Shown here: piece by piece, positions 12,638 through 24,464 of the stretch | Position numbering within the stretch: the first letter of the stretch is position 1 | Layout of the letters: each line of letters starts with the position of its first letter | Source: Phlyctochytrium arcticum | Lineage: Eukaryota > Chytridiomycota > Chytridiomycetes > Chytridiales > Chytridiaceae | NCBI GenBank assembly: GCA_025602905.1 | Contig: JAHLKI010000015.1 | Location: forward strand, 678,861 to 742,860 | Direction: 5' to 3' | Length of the DNA stretch: 64,000 nucleotides | The notes under the pieces: generated by a model | What the model saw: only the letters and a program-made list of their open reading frames with translations | Databases searched by the model: none | Told to the model about the DNA's origin: nothing | Position numbers and translations under genes: made by a program

Positions 12638-12719
12638 TGCGCCGCCCGAGATCGAACTCGGGATACCAAGGTGCTTGCAAACTTTTCGCTGGTAAGGTTA
12701 TTGATATGCCCACGGCGCC
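12638..12719 (-). ncRNA. tRNA-like small RNA family, copy 2
   Basis: Same conserved ends as copy 1, with an intact 6-bp T-like stem and an arm of GGCATATCAA with TTGGTATCC. The central hairpin centres on GCGAA/TTTGC. The T-run is CTTTTTTTGCATTTTTT downstream and GTGACTTCCCC is 50 nt upstream of the core. Confidence 0.62.
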
Positions 12720-12782
12720 TTGGATGAAAAACAGCATCTTTTTTCGTTAATGACCATTTGGAGGATGAGGGGAAGTCACCGC

Positions 12783-13135
12783 CTTTAGTGAGAGCGCGAC
12801 GCGTCGAGACAGCCCCAGGTCAAAGTTGTACATTGACGCAGGCGGGCCAAGTGATGTCGACTGAAATCATCGTATTTTGGGGTCGTTTGGGCGTTGGGGA
12901 GCTACTATAAACATATATAATGCAATCCCCATCTGTGAGTTGCGCGTGTCGTTCTCGCGTCGAACGCGTTGAGAGGCCTATCAAGGATGGCAGTAGAGAC
13001 TACTGTGGTTTTACCTATGAGAGATTTCATGCGAGTCATTGTAACAAATTAATTAGATTATTGAAGTCGACTAAAAAGTGTGTCAATGTCTACCCCAATC
13101 ACTGTATAATCTTTATTCAAAAAATGCAAAAAAAA
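12783..13135. repeat. Segmental duplication within the small-RNA array, copy A
   Basis: About 350 bp nearly identical to 13751-14098 (offset about 964 nt) and partly to 14636-14905. It covers the distal promoter flank (gacgcgtcgagac) and the spacer to the next unit, showing that the array grew by tandem duplication of unit plus promoter. Confidence 0.85.
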
Positions 13136-13147
13136 GTGGTGGGAAAA

Positions 13148-13229
13148 TGCGCCGCCCGAGGTCGAACTCGGGATACCAAGGTGCTTGCAAACTTCTCGTT
13201 GGTAAGGTTTTTGATATGCCTACGGCGCC
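13148..13229 (-). ncRNA. tRNA-like small RNA family, copy 3
   Basis: Conserved ends, with the centre close to copy 2 (ACGAGAAGTTTGC instead of GCGAAAAGTTTGC). The T-run is an uninterrupted T8 and the upstream element is GTGACTTTCCC at 50 nt. Confidence 0.62.
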
Positions 13230-13602
13230 TTGTATAATAAGTGACATCTTTTTTCGTTCATGACCATTTTGAGGACAAGGGAAAGTCACCGCTTTCCTTG
13301 AGAGCGCGTTGAGCGACGCGTCGAGACGCCTAGACACCTGGAAGTACAGGATGCCTGCCGCACGCGGTCAGTCCTGTCAGCTCAGATCAGTGCATTTGCG
13401 TTTGCCTAAGGACTATTATGAAAATAAAGGGTATTCATCGTCTGTGAGTGGACACCAAGAGGCCTATGAAGAATAGAGGCAGCGACCACTGCAGCTTAAC
13501 GCCACTCCGCTAATCCAATTGCACCATTGTGCTCTCATCAAAACGTGTGTCGATGTCCTTACTCTACACGACCGGAAAATGCGAAAAAAAGTGGTGGGAA
13601 AT

Positions 13603-13684
13603 TGCGCCGCCCGAGATCGAACTCGGGATACCAGGGTGCTGGCAAACTTTTCGCTGGTAAGGGTGTTGATATGCCCACGGCGCC
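13603..13684 (-). ncRNA. tRNA-like small RNA family, copy 4
   Basis: Conserved ends, centre similar to copy 2 but with CCAGCACCC. The T-run is T7 and the upstream element GTGACTTGCCC is 50 nt away. Confidence 0.62.
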
Positions 13685-13750
13685 TTGGATGAAAAACAGC
13701 ATCTTTTTTCGTTAATGACCATTTGAAGGATGAGGGCAAGTCACCTCCTT

Positions 13751-14098
13751 TTGTGAGAGCGCGACGCGTCGAGACAGCCCCAGGTCAAAGCTGTACATTG
13801 AAGCAGACGGGCCAAGTGATGTCGACTGAAATCATCATATTTTGGGGTCGTTTGGGCGTTGGGGAGCTACTATAAACATATAGAATGCAATCCCCATCTG
13901 TGAGTTGCACGGGTCGTTCTCGCGTCGAACGCGTTGAGAGGCCTATCAAGGATGGCAGTAGAGACTACTGTGGTTTTACCTATGAGAGATTTCATGCGAG
14001 TCATTGTAACAAATTAATTAGATTATTGAAGTCTACTCGAAAAATGTGTCAATGTCTGCCCCAATCACTATAATCTTTATTCAAAAAAAGAAAAAAAA
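13751..14098. repeat. Segmental duplication within the small-RNA array, copy B
   Basis: Near-identical to 12783-13135. A third, more diverged and shortened version lies at 14636-14905. Confidence 0.85.
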
Positions 14099-14111
14099 AG
14101 TGGTGGGAAAT

Positions 14112-14191
14112 TGCGCCGCCCGAGGTCGAACTCGGAATACCAGGGTCTTTCCATCTTGTTACGGTTACGTTGTTGATATGCCCGCGGCGCC
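14112..14191 (-). ncRNA. tRNA-like small RNA family, copy 5
   Basis: Conserved ends. The centre differs fully from copies 2-4 (GTAACCGTAACAAGATGG). The T-run is T9 and GTGACTTCCCC lies 50 nt upstream. Confidence 0.6.
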
Positions 14192-14471
14192 TTGTATGAG
14201 AAGTGAGATCAATATGTGATCATGATCATATCACAGATGAGGGGAAGTCACCGTCTGTAAAGTGAGCGCAGTGAACGACGCGTCAAGACACCCGTAAAGA
14301 AAGGAATGAACTGTTCGAGAAGAGATGTCCATCCAATCCCAGGTTCAAATCTCTGTTGACTTTCATGCGATCACTGCACCTGCGTTCAAAAAGTAATAAT
14401 GTTTGCGCTAATCCTCCTTCAAAGACTTTCCAATCATTAGTTGAAAAATGCAAAAAAAAGTGGTGGGAGAT

Positions 14472-14553
14472 TGCGCCGCCCGAGGTCGAACTCGGGATAC
14501 CAGGGTGCTTTCAATCGTAATCATTGTAAGGTAGTTAATATGCCCACGGCGCC
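14472..14553 (-). ncRNA. tRNA-like small RNA family, copy 6
   Basis: Conserved ends. The central hairpin is CAAT-GATTACG-ATTG, a 4-bp stem with a 7-nt loop. The T-run is T8 and GTGACTTGCCC lies 50 nt upstream. Confidence 0.6.
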
Positions 14554-14929
14554 TTGGTAAAAAAATGGAATCTCTTCTCGTAGATGACCAGTCTGGGTAT
14601 GAGGGCAAGTCACCGCCTCTACATAGAGTGCGACACGTCGAGACAAAATGAACCGCCCTGGGCCCAGTAAAGTCGATCATATTTAGGGTCGTTTGGGCGC
14701 TACTACGAACATATAGAAAGCAATCTGTGAGATGCACGCGTCGCTCTCGCTGAGAGGCCTATCATGGATGGCAGTCGAAACTACTGTGGCTAAAACCCCA
14801 GGAGAGATTTCATGCAATTCATTGCAACGAGCCACTTAGATTATTAAAGTCTACTAAAAAAATGTGTCAATGTCTGCCCCAATCACTGTACAAGCCTATT
14901 GAAAAAATGCAAAAAAAGTGGTGGGAAAT

Positions 14930-15010
14930 TGCGCCGCCCGAGGTCGAACTCGGAGTATCAGGGTGTATTCAATACGACAGGTTTGAAGTACTTGATATGC
15001 CTACGGCGCC
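14930..15010 (-). ncRNA. tRNA-like small RNA family, copy 7
   Basis: Conserved ends with CTGATACTCC pairing to GGCATATCA. The central hairpin is TTCAA/TTGAA with a 10-nt loop. The T-run is T7 and GTGACTTCCCC lies 50 nt upstream. Confidence 0.6.
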
Positions 15011-15402
15011 TTGATTAAAAAATGGCATCTTTTTTCGCTGATGACTATTTGGAGGATGAGGGGAAGTCACCGCCGACGCGTTGTAAAAATCATTTTCCTT
15101 ACGCGTTGAGACATAGGATGGAACCCTGCAAGTCTGAATATTGGGAACGGTGAGCCCAGGCTGACAAGTCAATGTTTTGGAAGTGCAAGGTAGTTCGGTG
15201 CCAAAAGTGACATACATGATGTGAATTGAATTGAAGTTCTGCAGTGCGAGCGCGCAGCAATTCTCCGTCGTCATATGCGCTCTATTGAGTCTCTTACCGT
15301 TCTGCATATTGTTCTGCAAATGTAGGTCGAAGGGTTGGAAGCTTTTAGTGATATGGGGTCCTGATTTCAGGTTGTGAAATGCCAAAAAAAGGATTGGGGA
15401 TT

Positions 15403-15484
15403 TGCGCCGCCCGAGATCGAACTCGGAGTATCAGGGTGCTTTCAAACTTCACGTTGGTAAGGTTATTGATATGCCCACGGCGCC
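15403..15484 (-). ncRNA. tRNA-like small RNA family, copy 8
   Basis: Conserved ends, with the centre related to copies 2-3 (CCAACGTGAAGTTTG). The downstream flank is more diverged (CCCCAATCC) but the T-run (T7) is kept. GTGACTTCCCC lies 50 nt upstream. Confidence 0.6.
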
Positions 15485-16086
15485 TCTTGAAGAAAAAGGA
15501 TGTGTGTGTTCTTCATGACACTCTCATACATGAGGGGAAGTCACCGACCTTACGTGAACGTGTTTGAACAGCGCGTCGAGTGCAAAAGAGGATGCACAGT
15601 AAGCGCAAAGGACGAGAAATACGACAAGCAGTGATAGGTGCGATCCCCCAACCATGACAGTCTGATATTCAATTGGAGATTGATCTTCAAGACTTTATCC
15701 TACGTATGTTTCTTGTTTCTGCTCAGAACGTTATCATGCAATGACTCTTGAAAGGGTTTGCTTTTGTGGAAAAGCATCCCACACGAAATGTGCAAGATTA
15801 TCGAATACACACTGATATGATGGAATGATGTTAGATTTGATCGGATTGGAGATCGGGGTCGAAAGTGGCATTCAATGTCACGTATACAAATGAAACATGG
15901 GGACCAAGCATTGAGTAGACAAGCAAATCTATTGAACACTGGTAAGGAAGAGTATTATGTATGCTATTCTAATCCGTACGTGCAGGCCAGGATAATCTAT
16001 GGACGGCCCTATCCCGTCAATATGAGGTAAGTCTAAAGAAAGTGGGAAGGACAAAGAAAGATATAAGCAGGTCCAGACTGTCTAGG
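15485..16086. other. Promoter flank of copy 8, then intergenic
   Basis: 15534-15545 carries the conserved ggggaagtcac element (plus-strand reading) of copy 8. The rest, up to the phosphatase stop, shows no supported gene. A short minus frame at 15700-15939 has no recognisable domain. Confidence 0.4.
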
Positions 16087-17175
16087 TTACTCCCATGCGA
16101 GGTCGCGAGTAAAGACTTCTGTTTGTCCGTCCTTGTAAATCCCCGTCAACTTATCGCCCAGAATTTGGAGAACAGCCCGGTTAGATCCATACGCAGCCGA
16201 GATCCCCACATCAATAACCACCACTTTGCTCTGGCACCGCGACAAAATCCGCCCCGACTTGTACTGGGACGTGTGGCCAACCACCATCCGGGTTGCTTTA
16301 AGCGCTTTAAGGGATCGGTCGACATCAGCGCAAATTGCGGGTTCCTTGTCTTGGGCGAAGCCGCGGTACCAGAGTGGTCCTGCGCTCTTGAATAGTTCAA
16401 CGTCACGCATTTTTGATGGGTCTAGCTGGTAGGCTTTGCGGGCTTCGGCGTTCATGGCTTCGATGCCCCTTTTGGCGTAGGTGGGGGAGATGCTATGGTT
16501 AAATTCCGCGTTAGGGGTGTGATTTTTGCGTGCAAGGTGTCAAAAGGGACGTCTTACCCGCCGTGCACAAAGACTGTTCCATCAACCATGCCAATAATAT
16601 CCAAGTTTCGGAGACGCTTGCCCAGCCAGCCTTTCAATATTCGAATGAGTTTCAACGATCAAACCGTAGAATAAACAAAGGGAGAACGCACCATCTCTAC
16701 TCCATGCTTTCTTGCGCGCATCCATAGATCCAAAAGTATCGACGTCCTCTTCTGTCACGTATCGCAGATCCTCCATCATGTTCATGACTTCGTGATTGCC
16801 CAACAGTTGGACGACCTTTCCACCTGTGGCCGGCGCTTGCATCGTCAAGTTGCCAAACAGGTTGTAGAGCTTGATTGTATCTGGTCCTCGGTCAACGATG
16901 TCACCCTATTGCTAGAAGATCAGTCTCTGTATGTGATCTGACAACATTCATGCAAAAAACGTTACAGTTTGGACCAAAACGGTATTTCCTCCATTCCACT
17001 CCCCATTCGCATCAATCACTCCGGCCATACGCAAAACATCTAACGCAGCCGGAAAATCACCATGCAAATCCCCGATAGCTACAATCCGCTGTTGGCCCGC
17101 GATTACAGGTGCGGCCGGGACGACATTGAGCACGGCGAGAATGCACGTAAGCAGGTAGGCAATGGTCAGACCCAT
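16087..17175 (-). CDS. Shewanella-like protein phosphatase (calcineurin-like), secreted
   Basis: PPP-family metallophosphatase of the bacterial-like SLP group. Four exons (17175-16966, 16905-16692, 16630-16558, 16492-16087) splice in frame to 300 aa. An N-terminal hydrophobic segment (about residues 3-22) looks like a signal peptide or anchor. Metal-binding motifs appear in order: GDLHGD, GDIVDRG, GNHE, VHGG and VGHT. The substrate is unknown, and related enzymes act on phosphotyrosine or phosphoserine. The length is normal and all motifs are intact. Confidence 0.9.
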
Positions 17176-18125
17176 GGCGAATTGTATGAGGAATCAGACT
17201 GGTTCGGGCTGCCATCCTGCTGCAAGGGAACCCTGGCTTTTATCCTTGGGTAACTCGGCGAGGCAACGTGGATCGGAGGGCGGGGTGTGCGGATGCCTGT
17301 ACGGAAGCACAAACACGCGTCGGTTCAACGAGATGGCAAGATGGTGCCGCCATTTACTTATGCACAACTTTCGAGACCACCAACGGAGCACGTTTCTCAG
17401 GAGAGCACGACGACTGGAGTTTGGCTCAAACGTTCTTGCCGAGTTGGAATCTATTCGTCGGGGTTTCCGAAATTGTTCTCCTCAGTTTTCGATCGATCAA
17501 ATTTCTCCTCAACTGACAACCTGACTGACAACTGCCCAGTCAACAGTCAACAGCCTCAATTTGTCCAAATTCTGATTAAATGAGCTGTCTCAGCTGTCAC
17601 TGAGCTGTGAGAGCTGTGCTGCTGTGGGAATATTGGCGAATATCTGGGGGAAGATGGATTGGCAAGAGCTTTGCGATTGTCAAAATCGACCGGACTCTCC
17701 CTCTGGTCGAACCCGATTTTCAATCGGAGATGGTCTCCTCGGCGGGTCTACAAGCTGCATGCATCACTGCCATGCTACGAAAATGTAAATGTCACATGGA
17801 TTGTTGAGAAACGGAAGAAGCACAGTATTGCCACTGGTCGTGCATTCAGCGTTGTTACACGCCAGCGGTCAGATTTGACCATCTACACTATTAGGAGAAA
17901 AATGAGTCTGGCCAACAAAACCGAAATCGACTGTAGAGTGACGAATCAAAAATCTTGTATATTCACAGATACATTTCAGTTTTGTTAGAAAACGCAACTG
18001 AATACAGGGCGAACAAGTCAAGAACAAACTAGAATAATGGAATCAACCCATTAGATCTAGCTTATCTTGAAAAGCGCGGGCATCGAATTTGATCAATCAG
18101 ATGCACCTTCCACTCACGGGCAGAT
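17176..18125. other. Intergenic, nothing recognised
   Basis: Between the start of the phosphatase and the 3' end of the large minus-strand gene. It contains a short stretch of agctgt(g/c) repeats near 17580-17625 and no supported gene. Confidence 0.4.
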
Positions 18126-21100
18126 CTATACGAATGGATTGTTCACGTTCATGCCAATGGCTCGGCCATGTCCCTTCCAAACACTAGCCCTAATGTCCAA
18201 GAATCTGGTTTCCAAGGCATCGCGTCCCGTGAGCTGGATCAGGTACGGACCAGCAGCATGTGGTACTAGACCCGTCCAGCCCTTGAGTACGTGGGCTGCA
18301 ACCTTTTCGAGACTTGATCGGACTAGGGGCTGCGTAGCGTCTTCCGTGGCGCACTGTAAGATGAGGTCCACAAAATCTAATCCCATCAATGATGGCGCCC
18401 AATTGAAACGCGGTAAAGACCCCTGTGGACGTAGACCGTCAACGATGACCTCGGCCAGCTGCACGGGGGAATACAGTGGGTGAATCTCAGACAGACAAGA
18501 CCGCATGAATGCCATGTATGCTCTTGGGTTGTACAAAACAGCCTGAGCGTTGTGATCGGCGTTCAGAAATTCAAATGGCACCTGACGGTATGCTCTTTTC
18601 GCGCTGTCTGAATATGACGCACTTGGTGTTTCAGACACAGTTGACCCAACCGAAGCATCCCACAAACGCTGCGCATCCTGTACCGTAGTAATACTCCGTT
18701 CGTGCTCCGCGATGGTCTGCTGCACCTCAGGGAGTCCTCCTTCGATGCTGGTTTGCTTTTGTATCGCGAGAGCGAAACACGCTGCATCAGAGTAGAAATC
18801 CGGCAAGTTATCGCTCTGAACGTTCCTCTGCAAGTCCCACCTGAGCAAATATCCGTCTATCAAATGCGTCGCAAATCGCGCAACTGCAGCGTTGGCGGTG
18901 CCTAAATTGGCGGACAACACCTTGTCGGTCCTCATTCCCTCTGTCTGAAGATACAAGCCAATGTGACGGAGAACATGGCCAATGGTGCTGCTCGCACCGC
19001 GTGGATAAGTGACAATTTGATGATTGATGAAGGACCCCAGGTTGTCTGCCTGAAATTTGATACAAGCGAACGGTGCAATCTTCAAGATCTCCAACAGGGT
19101 ACTCCCATGAATCCTTTCCCATCCCGCTTCTTTAGCTCGTGCTACAGCAGACACGACGAGATTGCCATCGTCATTATGCTCGTTACTGGCGCAGCCGCCG
19201 GAGGGACGGTTGGCCAGGAAATTCATCAAGGGATCTGTTGGAAGGGATTTGGACAATAAAGCTTGACACTGGGTCGCGTTGTCCAGATAGTAAGCATGAT
19301 GATTGGAATGCGGATTCGTCACATCGAGAAACCACTCGATAATTTCGTTTCTGAAAATGTTAGGCGACATGTCGAAAAAGGCAACTTTGAGCGCCATCGA
19401 AAATCGAGTATCTGACAAGGAGCCATTTGAGGAATCAAACAATGTACTAAAAACATCTTGCAATCGAGATTTGTCGAGTTCTTCCAAAAGGTGAGACCTG
19501 ACATAATCGCGGATAAATGTCGTAGCCTCGCCATACATTTCTGCTACGCGGGTGATTTTCACAATCAGCTCGGAAGCTGCGTGAGCACTGACTGATTCTT
19601 GCAGGCTGGCGGAATTTATGTGCCGCTCTACAATTGCTTCCCAGAAAAGCCCGCAGATGTCGTAATCCATAAGTGGTTCAACAAGACTCATGGCATCCCA
19701 CTCAGGACTCGGGGAGTCCCTTGTCAGAAATTCACCTCCAAGCCATAAATTACGAATAGATTCCTGGGCCTCGGCTCGTCTCTTGTCCGGAATTGCAGAG
19801 TCGGCTACCACCGACGCCCAGTTGCGCAAGATCGACACCAATATATCCCAGGCCTTGCCACTTTGATCGTGATATGCACAGACACCCACGCCTTTCGCTA
19901 AAAGAAGCCGGATGTCTACTTCCTTCGTATCACTTGAAGCTTCAGAGATCCTGAAACTATCCTCCCAGGCCGAATACCATTCTCCCGCAAGCTCCGACGC
20001 GTTTTCTGTGTTGACCCAACTAGAGGATATTTCGAGATACGCAGCTTGTCTGCCTTCAAATAATGCTGCATCTTCATGCTTCGTCATCTCCGTAACGTTG
20101 ACTCGGGAAGTGAGTGGTCGCAAGACATCGTTGAGGTACCGCGCTTGAAGCCGTGAAGGAATATCAATTCTGTCCGGTAAATTGACTATGTCCATCAACA
20201 ACGACCCGGCATAGTCTTGGGTGACGTTTCCAACTTTCCTGGTAGCAGTGCCCTGGCTCGGTTTTTGCACGCGGAGCAACGTGTCACACACCCCATTGAT
20301 TCGAAGCGCGGGATCAGTAGCAGCATTGCTAAGAATACTCCATGCAAGTTTTTCAAACGGATGATGTTCCCATTGACCACTTCCGACAATTGCAATCATG
20401 GAATTGAGTAGTACAATCCGAACGTCCTGGTGTAGTGCGGGACGCGTGTGCAGCGCCCCGATCAAATCTCGAATATCTGGTTCTTCCAGATAGTTGAACA
20501 TTAATCGAATCGCTTCCTTTTGTACCGTGATGCGCTGCTCTTTTTCCTCCGCCGGGGGAAACAACGGCTGTAGGTACTTGAGGATGTCACTCCGCGGAGC
20601 AAACTTGAGGCAGCCTTTGACTGCAAGAATGCAAGCGTTGGCAAACTCAGATCTCAAGTACGTTGGCGATAAAAGTATGGGGATGCCACACGCCGGTTCG
20701 GGACAGTTTGGAAGATGCATGAGAATTATTTCCAGCAACTCCGTGGGGATCCGTGGCATAATAAGGAGCTCTGCTAGGACTCGAGTGTCTGTTATGGGAA
20801 GTTTGTTGAACTCCAATATGCTTTCCGTGCGTTTCGTCATTGGTAATTTGGCGTGCATAATTTCAGAAAGATATCGTTTGGCCAAGGTTTGACATTGGCG
20901 AGGAAACAGCAGGGTCACTGGATTTGGGAGGATGATACCCGCGGTCAGATGTGTACCGGAAGGATTGAAGCGTCCAAAGATTATTTTTCCGGCAAGGTAT
21001 TCGCAGGACAGCAATTCCGTCTGGAAATTGGCAATGTACTTGGCCACCCAGTCCAAGTAAATTGCGGAAGCAGAAATGGCAAGGAGCTCAGACACCAAGC

Positions 21101-24100
21101 TTTCTTCATCCTCATTTTGACGCTTGTTTTGCTCCAAAAGACACTGTCGGCGAAATTGTGCTTCCTCTATGGCCAAAGTGCTGTGTACCCTCAACTGTCT
21201 GTACCTATCGTACCAATCAAACTTTAAGCCATGGTGTTCCATATACTTGCGGTCAAATTTTGCAATGTGTGCCAAAACAGCTTCCATTTCGCGCCACTTG
21301 TCGGTGCGCCAGTCCAGCACCGATTCACCCCCTCCCACATCGTAGGTTGGGGCACGCTCAAGTTTATCGACAAGCCGACCAACAACCTGTAATAACGTAG
21401 CTGATCTAAGCCATCTTGATCCTAAAGTACTCAGAAGTTCTTTGCACTGTGTCGGATATTCCGGCGAATCCTCTAGATCCCCGTTCAAACTTTCAGGCGG
21501 CATGAATAACTCCTGGCGTAAGTTTAAGACGCCGGTGACGAATGACTCCTCAGAACCATCCGGAAGGCTCATCATTCCCCAACGACCATGCTCCTCTGCC
21601 ATTCTCTTCGCGTGCTTTAACGCAATCCGCCGCTGACGCTCGTCATTCTCGTCTTCATCTTCACCTGGCAAATAGTCGATGGTGCGGAAAGGAACAGGTT
21701 CATCGGGCGTCGCTTCTACGCGCAGCTTGCGCTTCCATATCTCCATGCCAAAGCGAAAAAATGGATGCGAAGGATCAGAGGCAAAGCGCGCGAGACTTTG
21801 GTCAGCCAGCATGAAAAGAAAATATCTAAACTCCCGTCTTTTTTTCGCGCTGAAAGGTTCTACAAAGAAGTAAGAATTTTTGTTAATCAGCAATCAATGG
21901 ACGGGTTTTGCGCACACGACTCTTACGTTTGCCTCAAGATCCAAGTACAGAGAAACGAGTTCCTCTGCCTCGCTTCGCGTCGCCATGTCCAGATACTGGC
22001 GCGGTATTTGTCTCTGTCGTCCCGAACGAAGATACAGAAAAGGTACCAGAGTCGCTTTATTACAAGGTATTTCATTCCTGAGCCTACAAATTCAAAAGCG
22101 TTAGATCTTCAAATATAAGCAAAGAACATTTTTGGACCGTGGTCAAACCTAGCTGTTATCAGCCGTGCGGCCCATATCCATTCCGGTACTCCTCCGCTAC
22201 GCTGGACAGCGGCCAAAAGACTTTTGAGTCCTTGGAGACGCCCCGTCCACGAAGTACCTTGCAGCCCCCGCGTCAAAATGTCTTGTCCAATATCGGTAGT
22301 GGGGTCCAAATAAGATGCGCATTTGTATCGCATAGATGGGTGCTCTTCATTCAGCCAGACCTTGGACGAAATACAATGCATATCTTGGCGTGTAGGGGCC
22401 AGCTTAGCAATGTGCTTTAACCCATCAGCACGAAGTTCAGATCGGATCTGAGATAAAGGGCCCCAGATTAGCTGCTTTTGCTCCTGTGACAGTGCCCATC
22501 CGATATTGTAACAACAGCTTTGAAAATGAACCAACTTTGAGGGTGAGAACTTGGCCAGCATGAGCGTGAAAACAGCATCATTTGAAAATGTGGGAGTCTG
22601 AGAAAACAGCGGCCCCAGGCCGTCATCGGGAACATCATATATGGAACATGGACGCTGTCGAAGTTGACGAATCATTGTAAAACCTGACTTGACCAAGGAA
22701 TGATGATCGGTCCCCTGAGCCAGCATGAACACATCTTCTTTGGTCAAGTTGAAGACCTGCTCTGATATGGGAGGATAGGCTTCTCCGTGCACGTCGATCA
22801 GTGGGCGGATAACCCATTTGTTGGCGCGATCAATAAACTGTTCATCATCTGCACCAGAAACAGATCGAGCAAGCTGCAAACCCCGCTTGACAATAAGTTC
22901 TACCAGGGATGAAACCATGGGTTGAAATATGCTGTTGAAGGAATAAACCCTGTCAACACGCTTGGAGGTCGCCAACAAGCGATCCACCAGATGCTCCAGT
23001 GCCTCGATTGCAAATGTCAAGATATTTTCGTTGGCCTCATATAAGCGTATCGTTTCTTCCTTGTTTTTGTAATTGGCGGGCACATCTGTACAGAGACTCA
23101 AGGCGGCGCGTATGACACGGTCCTGAGTGCAAGAGTACTTTGAGCTCCCGTCATCGGTCACGAATGCACAGCATACTTACAATGACTGGGGCTCGTGCCC
23201 GCTCCAGGAGACAGGCATCAAAAGCAGGAGAACGGCTGTACGTACGTCCGGTTGTCAGGAGCTGACCGTGTTGGAAATTCAGCAACCTCATGAGTATGGA
23301 CTCCAGTTCAATAGCCTGATCCGGCTCTCTCGTCCAAATATTAGGAAGCGACAAGAGCTTTGAAAGATGCGGCGACAGGCCCCAAGTTCGATTTTCTGCG
23401 TGTGTGTACAGGGGAGCCACGAAAGTGTCCTCCCAAGACTCATTTTCGGCATCTGTGTCCAGGGGAACCACAGCAGTTTCCTCCACCACCTTTTTCATTC
23501 GCTGTGGATACCGTCGTAGAAAGATGGGCATCAGAGCGGCGATGATTTCCGATAATGCAGGATACATTTCATCTGCGCCCGGATAATTCAACGGATGAAG
23601 TGGAGGGAACTTCTCCTGGATGCCCAGCAATTGCTCAAATTTGGAATCGGTCATCCAAGGTGACCAGACCTACACGAGCATCGTATGAGCAATGGACAAC
23701 GTTCAAACCACCTGTTGAATGAACTTACCGCCCTTCTTCCCAAATCGTGCTTCGTTGCCACGGATCAATCGTATTCTCTAATTCCATTTGCAGCTTGTCG
23801 CAGGGATGTACTTCCCGAACTGTGACAAACTTGTGCGGGCCTACAATGCTTTTGGCCAAACTGGACCGTCCTGCCTTGATCAGTGCTGTAACTAGCATAT
23901 TCTGGACAGCCGGCACACAATTTGGGTACACATCAGCAATGAGTGGATCCGATGCATGGTCAACACAAGAAGCAACTATTTTGCGCTTATTGACAGGCGA
24001 TGGACGAAGGAGCTCCTAAATGAGAAGAGGAACAAAAAGTAGATGTGTGAATGCTCTCTCTCGAGACAGGCGGAAGGTTGAACCTCAAACCATACCTTCA

Positions 24101-24464
24101 CCAATGTGTCACTCATCTTGGCGCGAGCAGCCAAGTTGATGCCAAGCTCATATTCAAAGTATCTAGCGGCAAGATTCGACTGGGGAGTAAGTAACGGGAC
24201 ATGGCTGATTTCTGGAACCGCGGCTGCAGCATCGGAATCCAAGTCTTTGGCTGCTGATGGATCATGACTTAAAGGAAGCGCTATAGATGTCGCGACATCC
24301 TCCGTCTTTAGGAGACTATTAACGAGATGTGCAAAGCCAGCGTGCTCTTGATGAGAAGCGACAATACTAGTCACAATCTTGCTCCTCTCTTTCACAGGTG
24401 TCGAGTGGAGTTTGAGGACGAGGGCCTCGGCCGACGGGGGACGCGGCGTGGACGTTTGTTTATC
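18126..24464 (-). CDS. Very large unrecognised protein, probably helical-repeat
   Basis: A gene of at least 1,900 codons that I do not recognise. Exons on the minus strand: 24464-24096, 24015-23729, 23669-23181, 23122-22138, 22083-21927 and the single 3.7-kb exon 21849-18126. Introns are 43-80 nt. The protein is acidic to neutral, rich in Leu and Ala, and reads as alpha-helical solenoid (HEAT-like), most clearly in the stretch coded by about 20850-20400. No transmembrane segment or catalytic motif is evident. The phases agree at all junctions except one. The exon ending at 23729 leaves phase 2, while the next, from 23669, needs phase 0. This implies a 1-nt indel, a sequencing error, or a second gene starting at ATG 23654. 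The true start upstream of 24464 was not found. Confidence 0.7.

Noticed and set aside
12146..15484. Calling the array a cluster of ordinary tRNA genes
   Set aside because: There is no D-arm and no 5-bp/7-nt anticodon arm shared by copies, the T-loop is 6 nt in all copies, and the central part varies in length and sequence.
12146..15484. CRISPR-like array
   Set aside because: The conserved blocks are about 30-40 nt at both ends of 80-nt units spaced by 360-510 nt, with promoter and terminator for each unit, in a eukaryote. There are no uniform spacers.
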